Assembly (NCBI RefSeq): GCF_000165425.1
Contig: NW_001799631.1
Coordinates: forward strand, 283,131 to 347,130
DNA length: 64,000 bases
Source: Paramecium tetraurelia
Taxonomy: Eukaryota > Ciliophora > Oligohymenophorea > Peniculida > Parameciidae
Direction of reading: 5' to 3'
The position numbers were made by a program, and so were the translations under genes. Shown in pieces: positions 1-11,257 of the stretch; within the stretch, counting starts at the first letter, position 1; every line of letters starts with the position of its first letter. The notes below the pieces were generated by a model. The model was given only the letters and a program-made list of their open reading frames with translations. It ran no database searches and had not been told where the DNA came from.

Positions 1-609
1 CCCCAACTCCATTCTACTAAAATATCTTGGCCTATTCTTTATAGAAAATTTAGTAAGCAGATATATATTATCTTTTTGGCAACTAATTAACCATTTTCAC
101 TTCAAATTTTTTTTATTTACTTTTTCGATTCTTTATTTCAAAAATAGAGATGAAAACATGATTAACTGACTCATTTTTTAATATATTGGGTCAGCATGAA
201 AAAGGATTCAAATATTTAAATATATCAAAATGATTTATTTTGTTACTTATTTGTAGAGGATAAAATAAAATTGCATGAGAATCATTGAAATATTATGTAC
301 CAAATTTAACTTTAATAATTGAACAATGCAACTTGATAACTCCTTAAAATTCTATTAAATTGAGTTTATTTTAATGAATCAAAAGCAATATATAAATGTA
401 TATCAAATTTCTAAATTTTTTTAACTAATAAAAAGTTATAGAGTTTTTTTTATAAAATGTTGTTAAAACCCTATAAAATTTAGTTCTTTAAAAATTCTTA
501 CATTTTTAAAGTATAAATAAAATTCTGATTCAAATATTTATCTGAATATTTCCTAAAAGAATTAGTTAACAAATTATGATAAAAAGAAAGTAATTAATCA
601 AATTTCGTT
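1..609. other. AT-rich non-coding stretch at the left edge
   Basis: Very AT-rich sequence with frequent TGA in all frames and no convincing protein reading. Nothing functional is recognised. The next gene starts at 610. The far left could hold the tail of a gene outside the window, but no frame supports it. Confidence 0.5.
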
Positions 610-966
610 ATGAGTAAAATTTTAGATAATAATTTAAAAAAAATGGACTATTGCGATTCTTGCAGAACTGCGTTGGAGGAGAGAACCCAATTGTTAAACA
701 ACATTAAAAACTTGAGGGGGAAACTGGAGAAGGCTGAAATGGAATTAAAAGAATTGAAAGATGAGAACTAATACTTAAAGGGCAAAGGACATGCATCCTA
801 AAAGTTGAGAAAGAAAAATAATATGTTTAAATTAGAATTGGAATAGAGTTACTAAAAAATTGAATAATTATAATTGATTATTCAGCATAAAGATATGATA
901 ATCGATGACTCAGCTCTAATCGATAATGCTACCGAAAATACTCCTAAAATAGAAAAAGGAAAATGA
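610..966 (+). CDS. small coiled-coil protein, unknown function
   Basis: An uninterrupted frame of 118 codons plus TGA when TAA/TAG are read as Gln. The protein begins MSKILDNNLKKMDYCDSC, and the middle (about residues 25-90) is rich in Leu, Glu, Lys and Gln with heptad-like spacing, as in a coiled coil. Two Cys lie near the N-terminus (CDSC). There is no intron and no known domain. The A-rich upstream sequence and GC rise inside the frame support coding. It could be a fragment of a larger family of ciliate coiled-coil proteins. Function is not assignable. Confidence 0.6.
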
Positions 967-1369
967 TGTGCTGAATGTTAAATATATATAATTTATACTT
1001 ACTTTATATTCTAAATTTAATAACATAATTTATAATCTTAAACAATAAATCAATAGTCGTAGTGATTCGAGAATAGCAGATCCTTTCTTAGGATTAGAAA
1101 TACTTGATAGAATTTAATAAATACAAATAAATTGAAAATAAATAAATGAGAGCTACTGTATTTAAATGAAATTATTATTTCTTAAGATAATAATAAGAGA
1201 ATTAGAAAATTTGTAATATAGATAAAAAGGTATAAAAAAGTGAGATCTGAATTTTTAATTATTTAACTGAGATATAAGCTGATTGATAAGATTATTAACC
1301 TAATAGGTAGATTTTTTTTATTGCTGATAAAATTATTTTATATAAATATATTTTTGTAGGAGATTAAAA
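967..1369. other. non-coding spacer
   Basis: About 400 bases of AT-rich sequence between a short plus-strand gene and the next plus-strand reading. TGA is frequent in all frames. No RNA gene or regulatory site was recognised. Confidence 0.5.
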
Positions 1370-2774
1370 ATGCGAAATTAGACTCTTAAATCTATTTTAG
1401 AGAACAGTGATCTTGAAATAATAAAGGCAAAAGCATTTGATTCAATTTCTTAACCTAATGCAACGGAGATCAATCTTCAGTTCTTGTTAGAAATTTTAAT
1501 GAGAAATGTTTAAAAGTGAATAGTTTTTTCAAAGAATCCCTTTTCAATTCCTTAATAGAAACTGCATTTAATGGCGATGATTCAAAAATGAAACGGAAGT
1601 TAATTCATACTTTAGATTATTTTACAAATCTAACTACTTTTACTTTCTTTCTTCTCTGGAAATGAATTAAAAATGAAAACTAATAAGACATGTAAAATTT
1701 TGTTTTGAATTCAAATTCTATCAGTGAATTCATTGTCTTATTGATATCTTTAAGAATTAATGAATTTAGAATGGAACAATAATTGGTTACGATGATAGAA
1801 CTCATAGTTTAACCTTTCCCAGAAGAAACAATATTAAAATAATATTCAGAAACCTAGAGATCGTACTTATCAGTAGGACTGTTTCATCCAAAAATTACTT
1901 CATTTGGTGTCAAATCGAAATCAGTACTACCATGGACAGCTGATGAAGTTGCTTTTGTGTTAAGTTTCATGAAATTAGTCGTTTTATGCTGGGTTATAAA
2001 TAAAAAATGTTTTTGTTAAGTGGGGATTAAATAACGTATACATTTACTAAATTTAGTATTTCAGAAGAATCAATACTATCTCCTAGTTATTATATATTCA
2101 GTAGTGAGAAACCCCAATAAACATGGCCGCTAAGATGTATTGGCATATTGGATAGAGTTGGCAGAGAAATTATAGAAAAATCATGATCTAGAGGGGTTGC
2201 TTATTGTGTACATATATGGAATTCAATTACTCTTAAAAGACTACATAGGAACGATGCCAATACTATTTCGAGATCAAAGCAGAATATCTCGCATAAATGC
2301 TTTTTATGAAGAACATATAAAATCAAATTATAATGAGATTTAAAAAAATGAACAGTAATTCTACAATCCCTTCATTTCACAAAATTATTACCTAAATTAA
2401 GCGTTTGGAATAGCAAGTGAAAATGAATAAAACATTGTTTGATCAAATATCAGATATCTTATTGTAATTAGTTTTAATTTCAAAGAGATAATACAAACTT
2501 AATCAATGGATGAGTGCAAAAGTATGTAATTCGATTGATTTTCTTTTAGATTTATGACAATGAGGAAGAAATACTTTATTATTTTATTAAAGGAATTGAA
2601 AAAGAATTGGAAGTCAATCTCTAAATTCCTTTAGATAAAGAGACTTTGGTGTACATAGAATTGATTAAATTGGCTAAATTACTAATTGACTTTGAAATGA
2701 TTATAAAAATGATGCAAATTGGTGAGCTTGTTTCATAAATTTTTTTATTTTATTTAACAATTAATAAATTATGA
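1370..2774 (+). pseudogene. degenerate gene, faint RasGEF (Cdc25)-like resemblance
   Basis: Coding-like sequence runs from ATG 1370 to a TGA at 2772-2774, but the frame is broken: a shift is needed near 1440-1500, an in-frame TGA lies at about 1664 after a long open stretch, and another shift is needed near 2430. One good 28-nt intron (2522-2549, GTATGT...TTTTAG) and a possible 21-nt intron near 2036 are seen. The segment YWIELAEKLQKNHDLEGLL (around 2140-2205) resembles the Cdc25-type RasGEF pattern in which W-x-x-x-x-A-E is followed by a short N/L-rich helix. This is a weak match by eye. It may be a decaying gene or poor sequence. Its last codon overlaps the next ATG (2771). Confidence 0.35.
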
Positions 2775-4323
2775 GATAACAATCGCCTAATTTAAAATAA
2801 TCAAGGGCAAGTTCGGCTTAGCAAAACAATTCTGTAGCTGTAAGTCAAATTGAGAAATCAAAAATTGAAAAATAGCAAGTAGTCTCTAAACATGATAAGA
2901 TGAAAAGCTATGCAAAGGAATAATAGAATGTTTCAAAAAAACATGAAACTGTATAATATCAAATTGACCTAATAGATGATAGAACCTACTAAATTAATTG
3001 AATAAAATGTGAAATTAAAAGAGTAGTTGTAGGAGCTAATTGTGCATCTTGATAATATTGTTAAAAATTAAAAAGAAAAGCAAAAAGAAGAAAAATAAAA
3101 GAAATTTGCCAAACCTTTAGAGCCAGCAGATAAAAAATCTGTTTTAAATCAGCAAGAAAAATAAATTAATGATAACATTGCACAAATCAGATTGTTATCA
3201 AAATAATTAGAATAAACCTATGATATAAATAAGTAATGATCATTGTTACTAGTTAGGATTAAGGAGAAGGAAGATAAGAAAAGGTATCTGGAAAACGAAT
3301 ATTTTAAATTATACAAAGAGTATGAATCGCAGCAGAAGATTGATCAAAAACAAAATGAAGGGTTGAAACAAATGGACTTGAAAGAATAATAATAAATCAT
3401 TTCTTCTATTAAGAAGGAATTGTAGGATGAATAAAAAACATCTAGAGCTTTAATTGAGGAAATCAATAGAATTGAAAAAGATGTTCAAAAGTTGCACAAC
3501 GAAAGAGTAACTAAATTAAAACAAATATCAGATCTCTAATAAAAAATAGCATAGAAAAAGAGAAATAAATAAGCTGACGAAGAGGTAGATGATAATAAAT
3601 TGAAATAACTGGAAGATGAAATTATTGAACTCTAGAAAAAAAAAGATGAATCGATGAAAAATTATAGTGAGAAATACAAAAAATTGGAATCAGATAGAAA
3701 CTAAGTTAAAAATGAAGTTGAACAAAAGAGAAATCTATTGATTAAATTAGAAAGAGATACAAAAATCAACAGGGTTTTCATACATGAAGCAAATCGATAT
3801 TTGAGATTGAATGAGAAATCTTCATAAAGATCAAGTAAACCTGTCTTCTCTGCGCCCAGGAAACCTACAACACCTAGAAAGGAAACTCCATCTCCAAAAT
3901 CAGATAAAGGATCAATTAGGAAAATTCCCTCTTAAAATAAGGTAGAAATTATCAAAGAAGAATAATTTGAAGAAACAGTACTAAATTTAGATGTTCAACA
4001 ATAAAACTAAAGGCAACCAAGATCAAGGGAATAAACTGACAAAACTATGCATTAAGAAAAAGATATTCAAAAAGAATAGTCATCAAAGTCTACCGAATAA
4101 AAGGAAGTTAAATAAGAGAATACACAAATTGAAAAAACAATTGAATAACCAATTGAATAACAACCTACACTGCATACCAATAATGAAGAGGAAACTAAGA
4201 GTGTGATTGATTAGAATGATAATAGCACTCAGCAAAACCTACAAATTCAATAGCCAAAGTATATAAATATATTTAATTTTAAGCATTTATAGAAAACCAA
4301 TGATGATGGTAAAAAAAAAGTGA
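2771..4323 (+). CDS. Lys/Glu/Gln-rich coiled-coil protein with three introns
   Basis: Spliced product of about 489 residues, ending at TGA 4321-4323. Introns are 2951-2975 (25 nt, GTATAA...AATAG), 3233-3256 (24 nt) and 4259-4292 (34 nt); each restores an otherwise broken frame, which is strong support for the model. The N-terminal 60 residues are Ser/Gln-rich; residues of about 70-330 are a long charged coiled coil; a Pro/Ser/Thr-rich stretch with repeated PTTPRKETPSPKS-like sequence follows, then an acidic Gln-rich tail. This composition is common for cytoskeletal or basal-body proteins in ciliates, but no family is recognised and no function is claimed. Confidence 0.7.
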
Positions 4324-4378
4324 TAAAATTAATTTATTTATTTATCAGACAATATATATATAGATATTCAATATAATT

Positions 4379-5490
4379 TCATATAGCAAATGATAATGAT
4401 TTTGATTCCTAATCTATGCTCGAGTTGTTATAATTATAATCTTTTGATCTTCTATTTGTAAAATATCGAATTTCTAAACTTGGTAAACGAACTCTCTCAA
4501 CACTATTTAAACTGAATTTTGGTTTCAAATACATTTATTAGTTTCTGTAATAATCTTGTATTGAATTTAATAACTAATCTAAATTTAAAAACTTTTCATC
4601 TTTGTTTTCATGTAATAAGGATTTTAAAAATAACGAAAACTTAGATTAATTCAAGTTTATATAAGTTTTGAGAGATTTATAGAGATTAATTTCTTCTCTT
4701 GGAAGTTCTATGTACCTAGGGTTTATTTTAGTAATTTTATATTATTTAAGAAGTTCTGTTTAAGCTTAAAATTCTTCGTCAAGTTCAGAATACTTAATTT
4801 ATAAACTTGCTAACTTCTTTCTAAGTTTCATGAGTTTTAACAACATTGATTCATGTTAGAGTTTGATATTTTCTAATTCTTTAGTTAGGTTTTAGAAATC
4901 CTCAGAACTTAGAATATTATATGATTTAACATTTCAACACCCTCTTATTTAATAATTATTCTTTCAGCAGTGCTTTACTTTTAAGGAGGCTTCATTTTCG
5001 CTTATAATATTTGATCAAGTGATTTTATACAAAACTACAAGCTAGAATAGAGTTGTTAAATCTTTGGATCTTCGTTTAGCATTATTAATAATAATCTTTA
5101 TTATCAAAATAAAATACTTTATATTAGTATAAATAAATATATTTGATCCACACTGATATTTCTTTACATTTAGAAGAAGGTATTATATCATTTACTCATG
5201 AGATTCTGATTTACTTTCTATAATACTTTGGTATAAACTTGTAAGGCTATCATTTTCCCAATTTCTCAAATAACTAAATAAATATCTTAAGGGTTATTAT
5301 TCAACCTTATTTAATTAATTATCAAAACAAAACTTAATATTCTTTTCTTCCTTATAATTACTTTCAAATAATTAGGAATTTTAAATCTATCCCTTAATTA
5401 CTAGATTGAATGAGATCAAACTTTTTGATTTCTATAATTTTGATCATGATACATTTATGGATATCAACAAAATGAGAAGTTAATAACCCC
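4379..5490 (-). CDS. coiled-coil protein, exon structure only partly resolved
   Basis: The stop is firm (TGA, plus-strand TCA at 4379-4381). Reading leftward on the minus strand, three blocks are coding-like: about 5420-5150 (contains NQLNKVEQQPLRYLFSYLRN), about 5080-4955 (LDQILQAKMKPPQK) and about 4945-4379 (QNLTKELENIKLQHESML, then a basic tail). The last block is a coiled coil followed by RYFTNRRSKDY. The blocks lie in different frames; the joining introns were not found with confidence, and one join near 4945 needs a 3n+2 shift. A possible 21-nt intron lies at 5432-5452. The shortest safe reading starts at Met 4846. Function unknown. Confidence 0.45.
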
Positions 5491-5731
5491 ATTTTTGAAA
5501 TATATAATTCGAATTGTAACATATATTTAATAAATATAAATTTAATTACAAAGATGGAAATTATAATACAAAAAACTAATTAATAAGTCTGAGTAACAAG
5601 GGAATCTATATTTTTACTAAAAAAATAAAAAAGAAATTTCAGTGATTACAAAGGAAAGTGTATACCTTCAGAATGCTTAAAGTTATTATGTTAACAAAAT
5701 GTTATTAATATGATGAATACACATATAAATT

Positions 5732-6440
5732 TCAATCTTTCAAGGTTCTCTATCTCATTTTTTCCATCAACTTTTTAACAGCATCTGCTTGCATAGATAC
5801 TCCAGAATTGATTAACATCTTTGGAATGCTGCCTTTGGGATCAACATTCGCAATGATAATAACTTAGCAAATGTCCTATGAGATCTATTTAATCAAAAAT
5901 GCGGAAATAATAATTTCGCAACGAGTATACTTTTTCTTATTAGGAACAGAATCTAACTAGACAGATTTAGCTGAAATAGATATTGAAAATATTACAAACA
6001 ACCATATGAGTACCATCCTTAAGAACGATTCTTCTAGTTAGAGCAACCATGTCTCTTGGGTCAACCAAGACTATGGGGGATTTGCCAGCTCCATAATAAA
6101 TAACATTATTTTCGTCTATTTTCTCTACAACTTAGGCCTAAAATGATTGATTTAATTACTTCCAAAAAATACTCATCAAATTCTGCTCTCTTAGTCATAT
6201 CAAAGATAAGATCCATAGCCTTCTTTGGATCCACATTCAATTTCAATTCGGTTCTTGTCATCTTTAGTCCAACTTGATTTAATTTGGAATAAATGATGCA
6301 ATCATTTTTATCATGTTCCTTGTTCCATTAACCTTCCTAAGGCTATTAATAGGCCATTTGAATGGCTTATTCTTAGATTTCTAGAAAATAAATTAGGAAT
6401 ATAGATTACAGTCCAATTAAGTGAGGTAGCTGTTTTACAT
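5732..6440 (-). CDS. START-domain lipid-transfer protein
   Basis: Four exons give about 210 residues, essentially one START (StAR-related lipid transfer) domain. Introns on the plus strand are 6381-6409 (29 nt), one of 22 nt ending near 6153 and one of 25 nt near 5985; removing them gives one open frame. Domain signs in order: EGQWNKEHDKNDCIIYSKL at residues of about 30-50, a middle KIDENNVIYYGAGKSP with VDPRDMVALTRR, and the conserved late segment IIANVDPKGSIPKMLINSG followed by the C-terminal helix DAVKKLMEKM. START proteins bind a lipid or sterol in a hydrophobic pocket. There is no signal peptide or membrane segment, so it is probably cytosolic. The ligand is not predictable. Confidence 0.85.
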
Positions 6441-6632
6441 TGCAGTTTAATTATATAAAAAATGGATTTCTCTTAATCTTAAAATGAAAATTTTAGTATC
6501 AATTTCTATATTGTTCAAATAAATAATCAGAAATGGATTCATTATTTAATTATAAGCTTATAAGAATGGTTATTGAGTTAAAATTGAAGTATGAAAGTTA
6601 AGCTTTGGTTTTTTGGTTTTTATTTATATTTG

Positions 6633-7066
6633 ATGATGTTAATATTAACTTTATAATTTGTCATCTATCTCTGCTATTGTTTTAATGAAGAAGTCTAAGT
6701 AATAAGTTGAAATAATCATAAAAGAGTACCCTAACAAATCCAATAGAAGAGTACCATTTAATTGAATGTGAAGTGGATGATTAGTGCAATCGATGCACTT
6801 ATGCTTAGATGAATGAAATAAAACAATGTCAAGTGAGCAGGCAGATTCAAAAGATGATTTGCTATTATTAGTTGGGAGATGATGAATAAATTAGATATCC
6901 ATAGATAGATCATAAGGCTTGCAATTTGCATAAAATTGGAATATTTTCAGGCGAATTTCTAATAGTTGCAATTATCTTTGCAGTGACCTTATTTTCCTGG
7001 TATGTTGTAAGTAAAGAGAAAGATGAAACCGAGAAATAGCTGCTTTACAAAATTTTAAGGAGCTGA
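6633..7066 (+). CDS. small type-I membrane protein, JTB-like
   Basis: About 135 residues: an N-terminal signal peptide (MMLILTLQFVIYLCYCF), a short Cys-rich ectodomain, one membrane helix (GEFLIVAIIFAVTLFSWYVV) and a charged cytosolic tail. The ectodomain has C-x4-5-C-x2-C, then C after about 11 residues and C after about 10 more (CEVDDQCNRC, KQCQVSRQIQKMIC) and a last Cys before the helix. This spacing matches the JTB (jumping translocation breakpoint) family as I know it. A 26-nt intron (GTAATA...AAAAG, about 6682-6707) joins signal peptide and ectodomain; its AAG end is less common. JTB is linked to mitochondria and cytokinesis in animals; the role here is unknown. Confidence 0.55.
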
Positions 7067-7229
7067 ATAACAAGTTTGAATTCATTATTATTCATGTAGA
7101 AAGATTATAAATGATTGATTTGAATTATCTTCTTTAATACAATTATATGATAATATGTTATTGCAAGTATCTTTATTTGAATTTGGGAAATTTATGTGAG
7201 AAAAATAATTACATAAAATAAAATAATTA

Positions 7230-8329
7230 ATGGAAGCAAAGAAGATTATTGGCTTTGGCAGTCCATTGCTTGATATTCAAGCTGAAGTGTCAGCAGAATT
7301 CCTTGAGAAGTACGGATTGACTCTCAATAACACATATTTTGCAGAGGAGAAACATTTACCACTATATGAGGAATTGATTAATATTCCAACTCACTCCCAT
7401 GTTCCAGGAGGTAAAAGATAATAATCTATTCAAAGGATCTGCTCTTAATACTATTAGATTGGCTAGATGGATGGCTTAAGCAGGGTAAGGTCAAGTCAAA
7501 TTTATTGGTTGTGTTGGATAGAAGGACAAATTTGCCAATATGTTAATTGAGGTTACAAACTAAGATGGAGTGACAACCTTATTTGATGAATAAGATCAAC
7601 CTACAGGTAAATGCGGAGTGTTATTATGCAATAAGGATAGGTATTTTTATAATTTAGATTACTATTAGATGTTTGGTTCCATTGATAGGTGCAGCTGCTC
7701 ATTTATCTGAAGCATATGTTGATTAACATATTGAAGATATCAAAACTGCCACTGTATTATTTAGTGAAGTGTATTTCTTGTATCCAAGAGCTGAACTTAC
7801 AAAGAAAGTTTATACAATTGCATCAGAAAGTGGAGTGAACACATGCTTGACTCTTTCAAGTGTAAATGCCGTAAGTGATAAATTCAACGAGATTTTGGCT
7901 GTTCTCCCATATGTTGATTACTTGTTTGGTAATGAAGAGGAAGTTGATTAATTTGCTAAGAATTTGAAGTTTGAGGGCGATCTCCCATAAGTGATGTAAT
8001 AAATAGCTGGATATGAAAAACATGGACAAAGAGAGAGAGTGGTTGTATGCACTTAAGGTAAGAAACCAACTTTGATTGCTAAAAAGAATGAAATCATAAC
8101 AGTTGAAGTTTAGTTGATTGATGCTTCAAAGATCGTCGATACAAACAGTGCTGGTGATTCTTTTTGCGGAGGGTAATAATTAAGTTTACATTTTATTAGT
8201 TTTATTGCAGAATTATTGAATGGTCCAGATCTTGTTAAATGCGCTAAGGCTGGAAATTATTCGGCATCATAAACAATCCAACATGAGGGTAGCACAATTC
8301 CAAAATATGCACCAGTAAAAACATGGTGA
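7230..8329 (+). CDS. ADK: adenosine kinase
   Basis: Phosphorylates adenosine to AMP (purine salvage). The spliced protein of about 340 residues starts MEAKKIIGFGSPLLDIQAEV, the usual beginning of eukaryotic ADK. PfkB-family marks follow: HVPGGSALNTIR (sugar-binding glycines), IGCVGQKDKF, and the C-terminal signature DTNSAGDSFCGGF, where the second Asp of DTxxAGD is the catalytic base. Introns: 7411-7435 (25 nt, ends AAAG), 7641-7668 (28 nt) and 8173-8199 (27 nt). Length and domain order are normal. Ciliates depend on purine salvage, which fits. TAA/TAG are read as Gln throughout. Confidence 0.95.
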
Positions 8330-8375
8330 AAAGATATTTGTTATTACATAAAATAATAAACATAAAAATATTTAC

Positions 8376-9017
8376 ATGAGTTTGAGTTAACAATTAAAGG
8401 AAGAAGAAGGAGTTATCTAACCCATTCAGCCTGTTTCTACAGTTCATAATCGTCGGAAAAATAAAAAAAGGCAAATTGTTAATCCTACTTAAAACACTGG
8501 ACATTGGAGCCAATAAGAACATCAAACTTATTTAGATTTTCTCCAATAGCATAAATAAATTATGGAGTCTCAGGATTAAAAGAAAAGCAATAAAATCTTC
8601 AAATAAATGAGTGAGCTTATTGGGAGTCGCAGTCCTTCTTAATGTAGGTATTATGAATTCAATTTATAAATTAGGTCACATCATTAAAAATTCAATCCTT
8701 TCATTCACTAAGTCAAGAAACGATAAAAAGGTGCAGGGCGAAAGAGAAAGGACAATCAAATTACTTAGCCAATCTAGCATTTTTACCCTTTCTATCAATA
8801 ACCCATTATATCTTAACATCAATTAGACTTTCCAATGTTCCAACCAACATACCCTGAAGAGATGGTCTACCCATAACCAATAACATCAGATAGAAGTCTC
8901 CTTTACAATTTTGGTTTCCTTCCTTAATTTCCTCTCGGCTTCAACTATTACAATGATTTATTAGTAAATTAGACCATGTACTAAAATGATAAAGAGAATT
9001 AATACGAAGAGTAGTGA
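8376..9017 (+). CDS. Myb/SANT protein of SHAQKYF type
   Basis: One intron (8648-8674, 27 nt, GTATTATG...AATTAG) splits the signature motif. The DNA-binding domain covers about residues 38-95: GHWSQQEHQTYLDFL is the first helix with its Trp, and RSPSQCRSHHQKF is the SHAQKYF-type third helix. A basic segment follows (KKRQKGAGRKRK), likely a nuclear localisation signal, then a Gln/Pro/Tyr-rich tail. About 204 residues. Probably a nuclear transcription factor; the target is unknown. The terminal TGA (9015-9017) lies inside a longer open frame, so the C-terminus could be truncated by a mutation or sequencing error. Confidence 0.8.
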
Positions 9018-9320
9018 TAGTATTCATAATTTAAGTTTACTAAATACTGTGATAAATCTATTTTTACTTCATTAAATGAATTGATCCCTCTTTTCACTTT
9101 AGGCAGACAATATTGGACCAAAATTTTGAGTTTGGTTTTTGATCATGAGAGGATCACTTTGTTTTATTAGACACACAATTCTAACCAATAAAGAAGAGTA
9201 ATTGAACCACCTTTTTCATTTAAAAATTCTTACTATCCTTATCAGATTGAGATTGATATTTATTATATAATTCTTTAGTATGTCATGTAACTACTCTATA
9301 TTTTAATTTCCTTTTTACTT
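9018..9320 (+). other. open, coding-like stretch lacking its own start codon
   Basis: The frame of the Myb gene stays open for about 100 codons after TGA 9015-9017, with a protein-like reading (for example GRQYWTKILSLVFDHERITLF) and lower AT than neighbouring spacers. No ATG is in frame before about 9280. It may be a C-terminal extension of the Myb gene behind a false or mutated stop, or a 5' exon of the following gene. Confidence 0.4.
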
Positions 9321-11181
9321 ATGTTTATTAAAGCCATTCATTTTTCAGAATAAGAAGTCGGTCGCAACGTTAGAAGGTAAGTCTAATCATTATGGCAACT
9401 TTAGTTCAAAAAAGAAATATGTGTGGAAGTTCTTTTTAGATAATGTTGAACAGGAAATCGCCCTTTTTGTTTCGTCCCTTTCAGGCAAGAAAGAAGTTAG
9501 ACACAATGGGAGATCAATTCATTAAGAATCTAGGTATAACTTTTTCCATATCATTATTTTCAGTTTTTTTGGTGATTTTAGATACCTTCATTACCTGTAA
9601 AAGTGTCTTGTAACTATTGCCCCTAGATCAGACTCTTATGAACTTTTTTTGGACAATATTCCTTTCGCTTAATATTATAATCCTCGCAACGATGTCAAAG
9701 GTAGGAATACTCAAAATCGGCCTTTAAACAATGAGGATAATGATGAATATGATCTCAGTCCTCTGAAGGATCCTGACAAAGAGAGGTCCNNNNNNNNNNN
9801 NNNNNNNNNNNNNNNNNNNNNNNNNNNNNNNNNNNNNNNNNNNNNNNNNNNNNNNNNNNNNNNNNNNNNNNNNNNNNNNNNNNNNNNNNNNNNNNNNNNN
9901 NNNNNNNNNNNNNNNNNNNNNNNNNNNNNNNNNNNNNNNGGCATTCTCAACAACAAGAATAATGATGAATATGATCTCAGTCCTCTGAAGGATCCTGAAC
10001 CTCCGAAAAAAGTATCATAAGCTGTCTGGTAGAAACTTAAATTAGATGTGCATTAGGAATAAACAAACAACACTTAAAATAAAACTGCCTCAAAATAATA
10101 AGAACTTAGGTGGAAATAAGGAGCGAACGAAGAGTTCGCCAATTTTGGTACACCTTCAACTAATGGAACAGACAATTATTTTGGCAACTTTGGTTTCACA
10201 TTTGACACCCCCCAAAAAGAAACCAAAAAATCAAGTTAATAAATTCAACAGCAAAATAATCACAATTAAAATGATAAAATTAATCCTTTCTTGGAATTCA
10301 ATTAAAATTCTTGGATTGGACAACCATAACCGTAAAATAATAGTAATTTTGGTTGCGCTCAACAAACATCGCAAATTAAGCCATTGCAGTCACCATAATA
10401 ATAACCAGAAACTAAACCTCCCAATAAAACAGATGCATAATATAATAACATGATTACACCGCAAATATTAAACTCATAAAATCAAAATCAATTATTTAAT
10501 TAATATAATTTTAGTAATCAATAGTAAATATAAGAATAATTAATATAATAACAATAATAATAATAATTACTTTAGATTCAATAATAATAACAATACTAAT
10601 AATAATAGTAATAATACTAGTAATAATAGTAATAGTAATAGTAATAATAATAATAATAGTAATAATAATAGTAATAATAACAACAATAACAATAATATCA
10701 ATATCAATAATAATAATAAGCATTCACTTTTTAAAGTATCCAACCATAATCAAAATAATCATAATAGGCTGATCTATTGGATCTTTTTGAATCTAGTTAA
10801 CCTTAACAAAATTAGATCAATTACTCAACCCAATAATAAGAATTCAAAAAGAGCCACTCCTAAGCTTCTTTAATGCCAATTCAAACTTAGTCCTAGATTA
10901 CACCTTTATAATCATCAATTCAACAAAGCCAAATCTAAAATAATCTATATCCTAATCAATTTAACTATTAGTCCCAATCCTAGTATTCAAATCAGCCATA
11001 AGCCACACAACAGTATTATAGAACAACATAGTCATTATAACCTATGACTTCCTCATATTAATTATAAACACAAAAGCATATGTCAAAAGAATTGGAAGAT
11101 ATGTTTGACCAACCCGCCTAAGTAGTTTAGCCTCCAATTCAAAGAAGGTCAACGCCTTTTGATGATGATCTATTTGCATGA
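9321..11181 (+). CDS. Gln-rich endocytic-adaptor-like protein, interrupted by an assembly gap
   Basis: Before the gap there is a beta-rich domain (YVWKFFLDNVEQEIALF, SLSGKKEVRHNGRSIH, SDSYELFLDNIPFAQYY) that recalls FAIM by pattern only. Introns are about 9377-9404 (28 nt) and one starting at about 9535 whose acceptor is uncertain (30 or 44 nt). After the gap the protein is low-complexity and carries short endocytic motifs: NPF at about 10282, LLDLF at about 10772 (a clathrin-box-like sequence), and the ending STPFDDDLFA. A run of about 70 Gln codons lies at 10515-10722. NPF motifs bind EH domains and LLDLF-type boxes bind clathrin in other eukaryotes, so a coat adaptor is the best guess. Start codon uncertain. 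Ends at TGA 11179-11181. Confidence 0.6.
9737..9998 (+). repeat. 40-nt direct repeat flanking the gap
   Basis: Identical 40-base copies at 9737-9776 and 9959-9998, offset by 222 bases (74 codons), encode NDEYDLSPLKDP in the same frame on both sides of the N run. This is either a true in-frame tandem repeat or a mis-joined overlap. Confidence 0.9.
9790..9939. other. assembly gap, 150 N
   Basis: A run of 150 undetermined bases inside a coding region. The round number suggests an estimated or fixed-size scaffold gap. Confidence 0.99.
10515..10722 (+). repeat. polyglutamine tract made of TAA/TAG/CAA codons
   Basis: Nearly uninterrupted TAA, TAG and CAA codons with a few TAT/TAC and TTA. Read with the ciliate code this is about 60 Gln with scattered Tyr and Leu. 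The mixed codons argue against simple slippage alone. Confidence 0.85.
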
Positions 11182-11257
11182 ATTATAGATTAAGAATGAA
11201 TAAAAATTACAATAAACAATTATTATTTTAATTAAATTAGCACAATTTATAATTATA

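Noticed and set aside
1-10. CCCCAA at the first bases as a telomere end
   Set aside because: Only one unit of the ciliate-type repeat; a telomere would show many.
9711-9956. Minus-strand frame across the gap
   Set aside because: Made mostly of undetermined bases and antisense to a clear coding frame.
10511-10723. Minus-strand frame of Ile/Val/Thr only
   Set aside because: It is the complement of the polyQ tract and has no independent support.
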